A DNA stretch of 64,000 nucleotides from Hyphomicrobium_A sp963728165 (GTDB taxonomy: Bacteria; Pseudomonadota; Alphaproteobacteria; Rhizobiales; Hyphomicrobiaceae). Shown here in pieces: positions 28,996-37,773 of this stretch. The notes beneath the pieces are model-generated. The model was not told the origin of the DNA, ran no database searches, and worked only from the letters and a program-made list of their open reading frames with translations. A program made the position numbers and the translations under genes. The stretch covers positions 1-64,000 of the forward strand of contig CAVSIY010000003.1 in assembly GCA_963728165.1 (NCBI GenBank). The letters run 5' to 3'. Numbering within the stretch: position 1 is the stretch's first letter; each line of letters starts with the position of its first letter.

Positions 28996-30455
28996 TGCAA
29001 GAGTTGAACGCTTACGCGCCGGCCTTGCCTGAGATTTTCGTCGCCATCGGCGCGATGGTGCTGCTGATGCTCGGTGCCTTCGGCCGCGCCGTCCCGGGGC
29101 GCGATGTTGCCGCCAACGTGTTCGCTGTGGGCGTGTTGCTGGTCGCGGCCGGGCTCCTTGCCTTCGACAGCGGCGAGCGCGCCACGCTGTTTGACGGCGC
29201 CTTCATCGCCGACGACTTCTCCCGCTTCATGAAGCTGCTGGTGGTCGGGGGCGCCGCCCTCGTCATGGTCATGTCGGCGGCCAATCTCACGCGCACCGCG
29301 CTCATGAGCTACGAGTATGCCGTGCTGCTGTTGCTCGCCGTGCTCGGCATGATGCTGATGGTGTCGGCCGGCGATCTGATCGCGCTCTTTCTCGCCATCG
29401 AGCTGCAGAGCCTGGCGCTCTACGTGGTCGCCGCCATCCGCCGCAATTCGGTCCGCTCCAGCGAGGCGGGCCTCAAGTACTTCGTGCTGGGATCGCTGTC
29501 GTCGGGCATGCTGCTCTACGGCTGCTCGCTCATTTACGGCTTCACCGGCTCGGTCGATTTCTCCGTGATCGCCCATGCCGCCACTGGCCAGCCGGCGCCC
29601 GAGACCATCGGCCTCACCGTCGGGCTCGTGTTCCTGCTCGTCGGCATCGCCTTCAAGATCGCGGCCGTGCCCTTCCATATGTGGACGCCCGACGTCTACG
29701 AGGGCGCGCCGACCCCGGTCACGGCCTTCTTCGCCGCCGCGCCGAAGCTTGCCGCCATGGCGCTTCTGATCCGGGTGCTGCTCACCGCGTTTCCCGGCAT
29801 CGCGTCGCAGTGGCAGCAGATCATCGTCTTCCTCGCGATCGCCTCCATGCTGCTCGGCGCCTTCGCCGCCATCGGGCAGACGAACATCAAGCGGCTGATG
29901 GCCTACTCCTCCATCGGCCACGTGGGCTATGCGCTCATCGGGGTCGCGGCCAACAGCGAGGCCGGCACCCAGGCCGTGCTCGTCTACCTCGCGATCTACC
30001 TGTTCATGACGGTCGGGGCCTTCGCCTGCATCCTCTCCATGCGCGTCAAGGACGGTCTCGTCGAGGACATCGACGCGCTGTCGGGGCTCGCCAAGACCAA
30101 TTTGCCCATGGCCTTCGTGCTGGCCATGATCCTGTTCTCGATGGCGGGCGTGCCGCCGCTTGCCGGCTTCTTCGCCAAGCTCTACGTGTTCTCGGCGGCG
30201 ATCAAGGCCGAGCTTTATGCGCTCGCCGTCGTCGGCGTGCTGGCGAGCGTCATTGCCGCCTACTACTACCTGAGGGTCGTCAAGATCATGTTCTTCGATG
30301 AGGCCCGGCCTGCCTTCCTACCCGTGGAGCGCGGCGCCGGCTTCGTCATGACGGTCTCGGGCCTGTTCGTCGTGCTGTTCGTCCTGCTTCCGGCGCCGCT
30401 CGTCGATGCGGCCCTCACCGCGGCGCGCGCGCTCCATTCTGCTCCCGGCCAATGA
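28995..30455 (+). CDS. nuoN: NADH-quinone oxidoreductase subunit N
   Basis: A 486-residue antiporter-like subunit and the last gene of complex I. Typical stretches: FLAIELQSLALYVVAA, KIAAVPFHMWTPDVYEGAPT and YSSIGHVGYALIG. The start ATG 28995 overlaps the nuoM stop, and its own stop overlaps the birA start by 4 bases (ATGA), extending the operon into the next genes. Confidence 0.97.
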   Translation: MQELNAYAPALPEIFVAIGAMVLLMLGAFGRAVPGRDVAANVFAVGVLLVAAGLLAFDSGERATLFDGAFIADDFSRFMKLLVVGGAALVMVMSAANLTRTALMSYEYAVLLLLAVLGMMLMVSAGDLIALFLAIELQSLALYVVAAIRRNSVRSSEAGLKYFVLGSLSSGMLLYGCSLIYGFTGSVDFSVIAHAATGQPAPETIGLTVGLVFLLVGIAFKIAAVPFHMWTPDVYEGAPTPVTAFFAAAPKLAAMALLIRVLLTAFPGIASQWQQIIVFLAIASMLLGAFAAIGQTNIKRLMAYSSIGHVGYALIGVAANSEAGTQAVLVYLAIYLFMTVGAFACILSMRVKDGLVEDIDALSGLAKTNLPMAFVLAMILFSMAGVPPLAGFFAKLYVFSAAIKAELYALAVVGVLASVIAAYYYLRVVKIMFFDEARPAFLPVERGAGFVMTVSGLFVVLFVLLPAPLVDAALTAARALHSAPGQ

Positions 30456-31261
30456 CAGCGCCGGCTGACGGTCTTCCTGCGCCCTACCGTTTGCTTCACC
30501 TCGCCGAGGCCGATTCCACCAACGCCGAGGCGATGCGCCGGGCGCTCGCCGGCGAGCGGGGGCCGCTGTGGGTGCTGGCCGACCGCCAGACGAGCGGGCG
30601 CGGGCGCTCCGGGCGCGCGTGGGTCTCGAGCCAGGGCAACCTCTTTGCGAGCCTCCTCATCGAGATGGCCAGCCCTGTCACCAGGGCCGGCCAGCTTTCG
30701 CTCGTCGCCGGCGTGGCCGCGATCGACGCCATCCGCAGCATGGGACCGCTCGGCACCGGCGCCGGCTTGCGCCTCAAATGGCCGAACGACGTCCTGATCG
30801 GTCGGGCCAAGGCCGGCGGCATCCTGGTCGAGAGCTCGACGCGGGGGGCGGGAGAGGGGCGCGTCGCCGTCATCGGCGTCGGCCTTAACCTCGCCGCAGC
30901 GCCGCCGGGACTGGAGCCGGGCGCGACATTTCTTGCAGCGCACGGATTGACCCTTTCGCCGCGCGAGGCGTTGTGCTTCCTGGCCGGCACGATGGACAAT
31001 TGGCTCAAGACTTGGAACGAAGGCGAGGGGTTTGCCGCTATCCGCTCAGGCTGGCTCGAACGCGCTGGCCCTATCGGCGAGCCGCTCACCGTGCAGAGCG
31101 TCGAGGGGCCGGTGCGAGGCCGCTTTGCCGGTCTCGATGACGAGGGCGCCTTGCTGGTTGCCGGCGCGGACGGGGCTGAGCGGCACTTTACCTATGGCGA
31201 CGTGACGCTCGATGATGCGCGTCCCGACAGTGCAGGCGGGGAGGACGACGGGAGCCGATGA
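30452..31261 (+). CDS. birA: biotin--[acetyl-CoA-carboxylase] ligase
   Basis: A 269-residue biotin protein ligase that activates biotin as the adenylate and attaches it to carboxylase carrier lysines. The biotin/ATP loop is seen as SGRGRSGRAW, followed by LKWPNDVLI and KAGGILVES, then the C-terminal SH3-like cap. It lacks the N-terminal helix-turn-helix of the E. coli repressor form, so it should not regulate transcription. It overlaps nuoN and rnj by 4 bases at each end. Confidence 0.95.
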   Translation: MTAPADGLPAPYRLLHLAEADSTNAEAMRRALAGERGPLWVLADRQTSGRGRSGRAWVSSQGNLFASLLIEMASPVTRAGQLSLVAGVAAIDAIRSMGPLGTGAGLRLKWPNDVLIGRAKAGGILVESSTRGAGEGRVAVIGVGLNLAAAPPGLEPGATFLAAHGLTLSPREALCFLAGTMDNWLKTWNEGEGFAAIRSGWLERAGPIGEPLTVQSVEGPVRGRFAGLDDEGALLVAGADGAERHFTYGDVTLDDARPDSAGGEDDGSR

Positions 31262-32967
31262 GCCGGGATGCGCGCGGCGCGAGCCGCGGTCAGAGCAGCG
31301 ACCAGCTCGTGTTTGTGGCGCTCGGCGGCCTCGGCGAGATCGGCATGAACGCCTACCTCTACGGCTACGGCCCCGAGGACGCGCGCCAGTGGCTGATGGT
31401 CGATTGCGGCATCACCTTTCCCGAGGGCGAGTTCGATCCCGGTATCGACGTGATCCTGCCCGACGTGCGCTTCATCGAGGAGAACCGCGGCGACCTCGCC
31501 GGCCTCGTGCTGACGCACGCGCATGAGGACCACATCGGCGCCGTCATCGAGCTGTGGCCGCGCCTCAGGGCGCCGATCTATGCCACGCCCTTCACCGCCG
31601 GCATGCTGCGCTCCAAGCTTGGCGAGTACGGCGGCGACCTCAACCTCCCCATCAACGTCGTGCCGCTCGATTCACGCTTCAAGGTGGGGCCGTTCGACGT
31701 GGAGCTGGTGACGCTCGCGCACTCGGTCCCCGAGATGAGCGCGTTGGCGATCCGCACCGGCCGCGGCCTCGTGTTCCACACCGGCGACTGGAAGCTCGAC
31801 GCGACGCCGCTCATCGGCGCGCCGCTCGACGAGAGCCGTCTGCAGCGGCTCGGGGACGAAGGCGTGCATGCGCTGATCATCGACTCCACCAACGCCTTCC
31901 GCGAGGGATCTTCGCCGTCCGAGCGCGAGGTGGCGGCATCGCTCGCCGAGATCATCAAGGGAGCCAAGGGCCGCGTCGCGGTCACCACCTTCTCCTCCAA
32001 CGTGGCGCGCATCAAAGCGGTGGCCGAGGCGACGCGCGCCGCGGGCCGCCACCTCGTCGTCGCCGGGCGCGCGCTGCATCGCGTCATCGAGGTGGCGCGC
32101 GAGACCGGCTACCTGCCGCAAGGCTTCAAGCATCACGACCAGGATCAGTTCGGCTATCTTGCGCGCGACGAGGTCGTGCTCATGTGCACCGGCAGCCAGG
32201 GGGAGAGCCGCGCCGCACTCGCCCGCATCGCCGAGGAGGAGCACCCCGACATCTCGCTCGCAAAGGGCGACCTCGTGATCTTCTCCTCGCGCACCATCCC
32301 CGGCAACGAGAAGGGGGTGGGGCGCATCGAGAACAACCTGTCGCGCATCGGCTGCGATCTGTTGACCAACTCCGACGCGCTGGTGCACGTCTCCGGCCAC
32401 CCGCGCCGCGACGAGCTGCGCCGCATGTATGGCTGGATCCGCCCTCAGGTGGTGGTGCCGATGCACGGGGAGGCGCGCCACTTGAAGGCGCAAGCCGAGC
32501 TTGCACGCGCGCTCGGCGCCAAGGTCGTGCTTCCCGTGCTCGACGGGGAGATCGTCCGCCTGGCGCCCGATCCCGCCGTCATCGACGAGGCGCCGGTGGG
32601 CCGGCTCTACCGCGACGGACGGTTGCTGGTGCCGGAGGCGGACGGCCCGGTGCGTGCGCGCCGCAAGCTCGCCGTCGTCGGCATCGTGCTCGTCACGGTA
32701 TGCCTGTCGCGGGGCGGGGAGGTTTTGAGCGAGCCGCTCGCCGTGCTCGACGGCGTGCCCGATGCGACCGCCGATGGGGAGGCGATGCTCGACGTGGTGC
32801 TCGATGCGGTGGCGGGAACCTTGAAGAGCATACCGGCCAAGCGCCGCAAGGCGCCCGAGCTCGTCTCCGAGGCGATCCGCCGCGCGGTGCGCGCCGCCGT
32901 CAACCAGGCTTGGGGCAAGAAGCCCATTTGCAAGGTCCTCGTGAACGTGGTGGAAAGTGGGAGGTAG
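31258..32967 (+). CDS. rnj: ribonuclease J
   Basis: A 569-residue metallo-beta-lactamase/beta-CASP ribonuclease with endo- and 5' exonuclease roles in RNA processing. The zinc-binding motif THAHEDHIGA is at about residues 84-93, with further ligands in LAHSVPE and HTGDWKLD. The beta-CASP motifs lie in VTTFSSN and HVSGHPRRDELRRMY...VPMHGEARH. It is coupled to birA by an ATGA overlap. Confidence 0.96.
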   Translation: MSRDARGASRGQSSDQLVFVALGGLGEIGMNAYLYGYGPEDARQWLMVDCGITFPEGEFDPGIDVILPDVRFIEENRGDLAGLVLTHAHEDHIGAVIELWPRLRAPIYATPFTAGMLRSKLGEYGGDLNLPINVVPLDSRFKVGPFDVELVTLAHSVPEMSALAIRTGRGLVFHTGDWKLDATPLIGAPLDESRLQRLGDEGVHALIIDSTNAFREGSSPSEREVAASLAEIIKGAKGRVAVTTFSSNVARIKAVAEATRAAGRHLVVAGRALHRVIEVARETGYLPQGFKHHDQDQFGYLARDEVVLMCTGSQGESRAALARIAEEEHPDISLAKGDLVIFSSRTIPGNEKGVGRIENNLSRIGCDLLTNSDALVHVSGHPRRDELRRMYGWIRPQVVVPMHGEARHLKAQAELARALGAKVVLPVLDGEIVRLAPDPAVIDEAPVGRLYRDGRLLVPEADGPVRARRKLAVVGIVLVTVCLSRGGEVLSEPLAVLDGVPDATADGEAMLDVVLDAVAGTLKSIPAKRRKAPELVSEAIRRAVRAAVNQAWGKKPICKVLVNVVESGR

Positions 32968-33014
32968 CTCCCTTTCTCCGTCCTTACGGGGAGAGGGAAT
33001 TGAAGGGACTGAGA

Positions 33015-33419
<405 letters not shown>

Positions 33420-33438
33420 CGGGCCTGAAGGTGAGCCG

Positions 33439-33693
33439 ATGAATCTCGTACTGGCGATCGCGATCTACGTCTTCATCTGGTGGATCACGCTCTTCGCCGT
33501 GCTGCCCTTCGGCGTGCGCACCCAGCACGAGGCGGGCAGCGTGGTGCCGGGAACGCCCGAGAGCGCGCCGGCTCAGCAACGGATGGTGCGCGTGTTCGTG
33601 ATCAACACGATCGTCACGTCGATCATCTTCGCCATCGTCTACTCGGTGATCATGAGCGGGCTCATCACGCCCGACATGGTCCCCTATCCGTGA
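33439..33693 (+). CDS. DUF1467 family membrane protein
   Basis: An 84-residue protein with two transmembrane helices: the N-terminal IYVFIWWITLFAVLPFGVRTQ, a signature of DUF1467, and a second near VINTIVTSIIFAIVYSVIM. The function is unknown. It starts 19 bases after mce and is followed by a hairpin at 33711-33737. Confidence 0.85.
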   Translation: MNLVLAIAIYVFIWWITLFAVLPFGVRTQHEAGSVVPGTPESAPAQQRMVRVFVINTIVTSIIFAIVYSVIMSGLITPDMVPYP

Positions 33694-33710
33694 GCGGCCC
33701 CAAAACGCAA

Positions 33711-33737
33711 AGAGCAAGGTCCAAGGAACCTTGCTCT
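33711..33737 (+). terminator. hairpin after the DUF1467 gene
   Basis: AGAGCAAGGT (33711-33720) pairs perfectly with ACCTTGCTCT (33728-33737), 7-base loop. No T run follows on the plus strand, so termination may be rho-assisted or the hairpin may only protect the 3' end. Confidence 0.5.
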
Positions 33738-33870
33738 CGCGCGCCGCTGCGGTTGTTTGTGGAGCTTTATCTGCGGCGAAGCCCGCCGCACGCTCGACAC
33801 GTCAGCGCTGACATCGCTACCCCGTTGGGTAGTGAGACGCGCCTGCATTCTCCCTAAACTCGGGCTGCCT

Positions 33871-33892
33871 GCCGCTTTTGCTTGCGGCTTTT
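33871..33892 (+). terminator. weak plus-strand terminator-like hairpin
   Basis: GCCGC, loop TTTTGCTT, GCGGC, then TTTTG. The short 5-bp stem with a four-T tract could end a plus-strand transcript within the gap. Confidence 0.3.
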
Positions 33893-33962
33893 GACCCACC
33901 CTCATGGCGCGTACCTTTAGCCGACGCGCGGCCATCTGTCACGGGCGCAGTTGCCCTTTGGC

Positions 33963-33992
33963 AAAAAAAATATCAGCGCCACGAAGGCCCTG
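33963..33992 (-). terminator. minus-strand rho-independent terminator
   Basis: Read on the minus strand: CAGGGCC, loop TTCGT, GGCGCTG (one internal mismatch), then ATA and eight T. No minus-strand gene lies upstream within 1.5 kb, so it points to an unannotated RNA. Confidence 0.5.
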
Positions 33993-34249
33993 CGACTTTG
34001 CCGTGTACGGAGCATAGTCCGCACCCGGTTGGCGCCTCGCTACGCTGACCTGGTGCGATAGGGTTCGTGCGCGGCATTTTCCCTGGGACAGGGCGGCCCC
34101 GTGGGCGCCACTCGGGATTGCCTCCCGGCTGGTTTAACGCTACCAGCCCAAAAATCAGGCGCGCGCCGTGGTCTGGCGACGGTTAACGCGCCTCCTGCTC
34201 AAGCTCTCTGCGCGCGCTCTGCCAAGCCCAGTCCAAGGATCGGCCACCC

Positions 34250-35596
34250 ATGCACCTTTCCCGCTATTTCCTGCCGGTGCTGCGCGAGCCGCCCAAAGAG
34301 GCCGAGATCGTCTCCCACCAGCTGATGCTGCGTACGGCCATGATCAAGCAGGCCGCGGCCGGCATCTATTCCTGGCTGCCGCTGGGCTTGAGGGTGCTGC
34401 AGAAGATCGAGGAGATCGTGCGCGAGGAGCAGAACCGCGCCGGCGCCATCGAGATCCTGATGCCGACCATCCAGTCGGCCGAGCTGTGGCAGGAATCGCG
34501 GCGCTATGAGGCCTACGGCAAGGAGATGCTGCGCATCGACGATCGCCACGGGCGCCCGATGCTCTACGGGCCGACGGCCGAGGAGGTGGTGACCGCGATC
34601 TTCCGCGACAGCGTCAAGAGCTACAAGGACCTGCCCAAGAACCTCTACAACATTCAGTGGAAGTTCCGTGACGAGATCCGGCCCCGCTTCGGCGTCATGC
34701 GCGGGCGCGAGTTCCTGATGAAGGACGCTTATTCCTTCGATTTGACCGTGGACGGCGCGCGGCATGCCTACAACCGCATGTTCGTCGCCTACTTGCGGAC
34801 GTTTGCGCGCATGGGGCTCAAATCGATCCCCATGGCGGCCGACGCCGGGCCCATCGGCGGCGATTTGAGCCACGAGTTCATCATCTTGGCCGATACCGGC
34901 GAGAGCCAGGTCTACTGTCATAAGGACCTGATCGAGGGCGCGGTGCCCCCCGCAGACACCGATTTCGACGGCGACTTGAGCCCCATTATCAAGGCTTGGA
35001 CCGCCAAATACGCCGCCACCGAGGAGAAGCACGAGCCGCAGCGCTTCGAAAAAGAGGTGCCCGAGGACAAACGCGTTTCCGCCCGCGGGATCGAGGTCGG
35101 CCACATTTTCTTCTTCGGCACCAAGTATTCCGAGCCCATGGGGGCCAAGGTGCAGGGGCCGGACGGCAACATGATTACGCTGCAGATGGGCTCGTACGGG
35201 GTCGGGGTCTCGCGTCTCGCCGGCGCCATCGTCGAGGCGAGCCACGACGAGGCGGGGGTCGTGTGGCCGGTGCCGGTCGCGCCCTTCGAGGTTGCGCTCA
35301 TCAATTTGAAGGCCGGCGACGCGGCGACGGACGCGGCTGCCGCCGATCTCTACGGCAAGCTCGGCGCCGCGGGCGTGGAGGTGCTCCTCGACGATACCGA
35401 CGAGCGCGCCGGTGCCAAGTTCACGACCATGGACCTCATCGGGATACCCTATCAGCTGATCGTGGGGCCCAGGGGCCTCAAGCAGGGCGAGGTCGAGGTG
35501 AAGGACCGCAAGACGGGCGCGCGCCAGACGCTGTCGCCGGAGGCGGCGCTCAACCACGTCGCCGATGCCGTCAAAAGCCAGCGTGTCCTCGCATGA
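34250..35596 (+). CDS. proS: prolyl-tRNA synthetase (short form)
   Basis: A 448-residue class II synthetase that charges tRNA-Pro. Motif 2 is seen in QWKFRDEIRPRFGVMRGREF, motif 3 in GSYGVGVSRL, followed by the anticodon-binding domain (GVEVLLDDTDERAGAKF). It is much shorter than the 570-residue E. coli type because the editing insertion is absent, which is normal for alphaproteobacteria. lolC follows after 37 bases. Confidence 0.97.
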   Translation: MHLSRYFLPVLREPPKEAEIVSHQLMLRTAMIKQAAAGIYSWLPLGLRVLQKIEEIVREEQNRAGAIEILMPTIQSAELWQESRRYEAYGKEMLRIDDRHGRPMLYGPTAEEVVTAIFRDSVKSYKDLPKNLYNIQWKFRDEIRPRFGVMRGREFLMKDAYSFDLTVDGARHAYNRMFVAYLRTFARMGLKSIPMAADAGPIGGDLSHEFIILADTGESQVYCHKDLIEGAVPPADTDFDGDLSPIIKAWTAKYAATEEKHEPQRFEKEVPEDKRVSARGIEVGHIFFFGTKYSEPMGAKVQGPDGNMITLQMGSYGVGVSRLAGAIVEASHDEAGVVWPVPVAPFEVALINLKAGDAATDAAAADLYGKLGAAGVEVLLDDTDERAGAKFTTMDLIGIPYQLIVGPRGLKQGEVEVKDRKTGARQTLSPEAALNHVADAVKSQRVLA

Positions 35597-35633
35597 GACA
35601 CGCCAGGGGAGCCGTCGCGCCACAGGGGGGCAA

Positions 35634-36950
35634 ATGGACGTCCACATGGGTATGACGGGCGCCGCTCAGCCGACGCCGCGCCTCAAGGCCCTGCACAGCA
35701 CCCGCGCCTTCGCGCCCTTTGAGTGGATGCTGGCCCTGCGCTACCTGCGCGCGCGCCGCAAAGAGGGCTTCATCTCGGTCATTGCCGGCTTCTCCTTCAC
35801 CGGCATCATGCTCGGCGTCGCCACTCTCATCATCGTCATGGCGGTGATGAACGGCTTCCGCAACGAGCTGTTCGCCAAGATCCTAGGGCTCAACGGCCAC
35901 GTCATCATCAACAAGATCGGCGGCCCCTTCGACGACTACGACGAGATCGCCAAGCGCGTTGCCCGCGTGCCGGGCGTCAAGGCGGCGATGCCGCTGATCG
36001 AGGGCCAGGTGCTCGTTTCCTCTGCCGCCATGGGTACGGGAGCGGTCGTGCGCGGCATGTCGGAGAGCAGCATGCGGTCCCTGCCTCTGATCGCCAAGAA
36101 CATCCGCTACGGAACGCTCGAAGGGTTCGGCAAAGGGCACGGCATCGCCATCGGCACCCGCCTCGCCAACATGCTGCGCGTCAACGTCGGCGACTCAATC
36201 ACGCTGGTATCGCCGCGGGGGGCGCAGACGCCCTTTGGCATTGCGCCGCGCAGCAAGCCCTACATGGTGACGGCGCTGTTCGAGATGGGGATGGCCGAGT
36301 ACGACCGCACCATGGTGTTCATGCCGCTCATGGAGGCGCAGCGCTACTTCTCGCGCGGGCGCGAGGTCGACGCCATCGAGGTCGTCATCGCCAATCCGCA
36401 AGCCGTTGACGACTACATCGGGGCGATCAAGCAGGCCGCCGGCCCCACCGTGCACGTCGCCGACTGGCGTCAGCGCAACGAGACCTACTTCACCGTGCTC
36501 GAGGTGGAGCGCAACGTGATGTTCGTCATCCTGTCTCTGATCGTGCTCGTCGCTGCCCTCAACATCATCTCCGGGCTCATGATGCTGGTGAAGGACAAGG
36601 GCCGGGACGTCGCCATTCTGAGGACCATGGGGGCGTCGCGCGGCGCGATAATGCGCGTCTTTCTCATAACCGGCGCCTCGATCGGCATCGTCGGAACCCT
36701 GGCAGGCCTGGCGCTCGGGATCACCTTCTGCCTCAACATCGAACAGATCCGCGAGCTGATCGCCTGGCTCACCAGCACCACGATCTTCGATCCCAACGTC
36801 TACTACCTGACGCGGCTGCCGGCCGACATGGACGTGCGCGAGACCGTCACGATCGTCCTCATGGCGCTGGCGCTGTCGGTGCTGGCGACGCTATATCCGT
36901 CGTGGCGCGCCTCTACGCTCGATCCCGTCGAAGCCCTGCGATACGAGTGA
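35634..36950 (+). CDS. lolC: lipoprotein-releasing ABC transporter permease
   Basis: A 438-residue inner-membrane permease (LolC/E type) that extracts outer-membrane lipoproteins from the inner membrane. It has one N-terminal helix (FISVIAGFSFTGIMLGVATLIIVMAVMNGF), a large MacB-like periplasmic domain, and three C-terminal helices with the coupling-helix segment KDKGRDVAILRTMGA. It ends PVEALRYE, typical of the family. ATG 35634 is chosen because AGGGGGG lies just upstream; ATG 35646 is an alternative. Confidence 0.95.
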   Translation: MDVHMGMTGAAQPTPRLKALHSTRAFAPFEWMLALRYLRARRKEGFISVIAGFSFTGIMLGVATLIIVMAVMNGFRNELFAKILGLNGHVIINKIGGPFDDYDEIAKRVARVPGVKAAMPLIEGQVLVSSAAMGTGAVVRGMSESSMRSLPLIAKNIRYGTLEGFGKGHGIAIGTRLANMLRVNVGDSITLVSPRGAQTPFGIAPRSKPYMVTALFEMGMAEYDRTMVFMPLMEAQRYFSRGREVDAIEVVIANPQAVDDYIGAIKQAAGPTVHVADWRQRNETYFTVLEVERNVMFVILSLIVLVAALNIISGLMMLVKDKGRDVAILRTMGASRGAIMRVFLITGASIGIVGTLAGLALGITFCLNIEQIRELIAWLTSTTIFDPNVYYLTRLPADMDVRETVTIVLMALALSVLATLYPSWRASTLDPVEALRYE

Positions 36951-36958
36951 GCGATGGT

Positions 36959-37699
36959 ATGACCGCCTTGGCTGGGGAGCTCAGACACGTGCGAGAGGCG
37001 ACCGCACCAACCGTGCTCCGGCTTGAGCAGCTCGTGCGCACCTATCGCCAGGGCCCGCGCTGCATCGAGGTCCTGGTCGGGGCCTCGGTCGACATCCACG
37101 CGGGCGAGGCTGTCGCTCTCGTCGGCCCGTCGGGCGCCGGCAAGTCGACGCTGCTGCACATCGCCGGCCTGCTGGAGACGCCCGACAGCGGCCGTGTCAT
37201 CGTCAACGGGCGCGACTGCTCCGGCATGGGCGACAACGAGCGCACGCGCGTGCGCCGCATGGAGATGGGCTTCGTCTACCAGTTCCACCAGTTGCTGGCC
37301 GAGTTCTCCGCCATCGAGAACGTGATGATCCCGCAGATGATCTTGGGCCGCGGGCGCCGGCAGGCGGCCGAGCACGCCCGCCAGCTGCTCACCGCGCTGG
37401 GGCTCGCCGAGCGCGTCGATCATCGTCCCGCCGAGCTCTCCGGCGGCGAGCAGCAGCGCACTGCCATCGCCAGGGCGCTTGCCAACGGCCCCAAGCTGAT
37501 CCTCGCCGACGAGCCGACCGGCAACCTCGACCCGCATACCTCCGACCACGTGTTCGATTCGCTCATTCATCTGATCCACAACACCGGCGTGGCAGCCCTC
37601 ATCGCCACGCACAACATGGACCTGGCGCGTCGCATGGACCGGGTGCTGCGGCTGGAAGAGGGCATCCTGATCGAGGTCGGGCGCCCAGGCACGCGCTGA
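36959..37699 (+). CDS. lolD: lipoprotein-releasing ABC transporter ATPase
   Basis: A 246-residue ATPase partner of LolC. Walker A GPSGAGKST, Q-loop in GFVYQFHQLL, signature LSGGEQQR, Walker B LILADEPTGNLD and switch His in ATHNMDLA are intact. The start ATG 36959 is 8 bases after lolC. Confidence 0.96.
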   Translation: MTALAGELRHVREATAPTVLRLEQLVRTYRQGPRCIEVLVGASVDIHAGEAVALVGPSGAGKSTLLHIAGLLETPDSGRVIVNGRDCSGMGDNERTRVRRMEMGFVYQFHQLLAEFSAIENVMIPQMILGRGRRQAAEHARQLLTALGLAERVDHRPAELSGGEQQRTAIARALANGPKLILADEPTGNLDPHTSDHVFDSLIHLIHNTGVAALIATHNMDLARRMDRVLRLEEGILIEVGRPGTR

Positions 37700-37773
37700 G
37701 GAGCAAAGCCTCTTTCCGGGGACGGGGGCGCCCACCCGCTTGGGCGGCGCGGCCGCGTGGTCTAAGAAGCGTC

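Larger units (their letters stand above)
33694..34249. other. 556-bp noncoding gap before proS; possible small RNA region
   Basis: The longest gene-free stretch in the window. It contains a 10-bp hairpin (33711-33737), a plus-strand hairpin with T4 (33871-33892), and a minus-strand hairpin followed by eight T residues (33963-33992), the best terminator in the gap. The last implies a minus-strand transcript of up to about 250 bases from the proS side with no coding frame. An ORF on the minus strand (33684-33935) has composition unlike a real protein. No convincing promoter for proS was found. Confidence 0.5.

Noticed and set aside
33684..33935. 83-residue minus-strand ORF in the proS upstream gap
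   Set aside because: No ribosome site, no domain, and it spans a perfect hairpin at 33711-33737; better explained as noncoding or structural RNA sequence.
33694..34249. tmRNA, RNase P RNA or SRP RNA in the proS gap
   Set aside because: I looked for the tag-peptide reading frame, the GAGGAAAGTCC core and the GGAA-loop domain; none is present.
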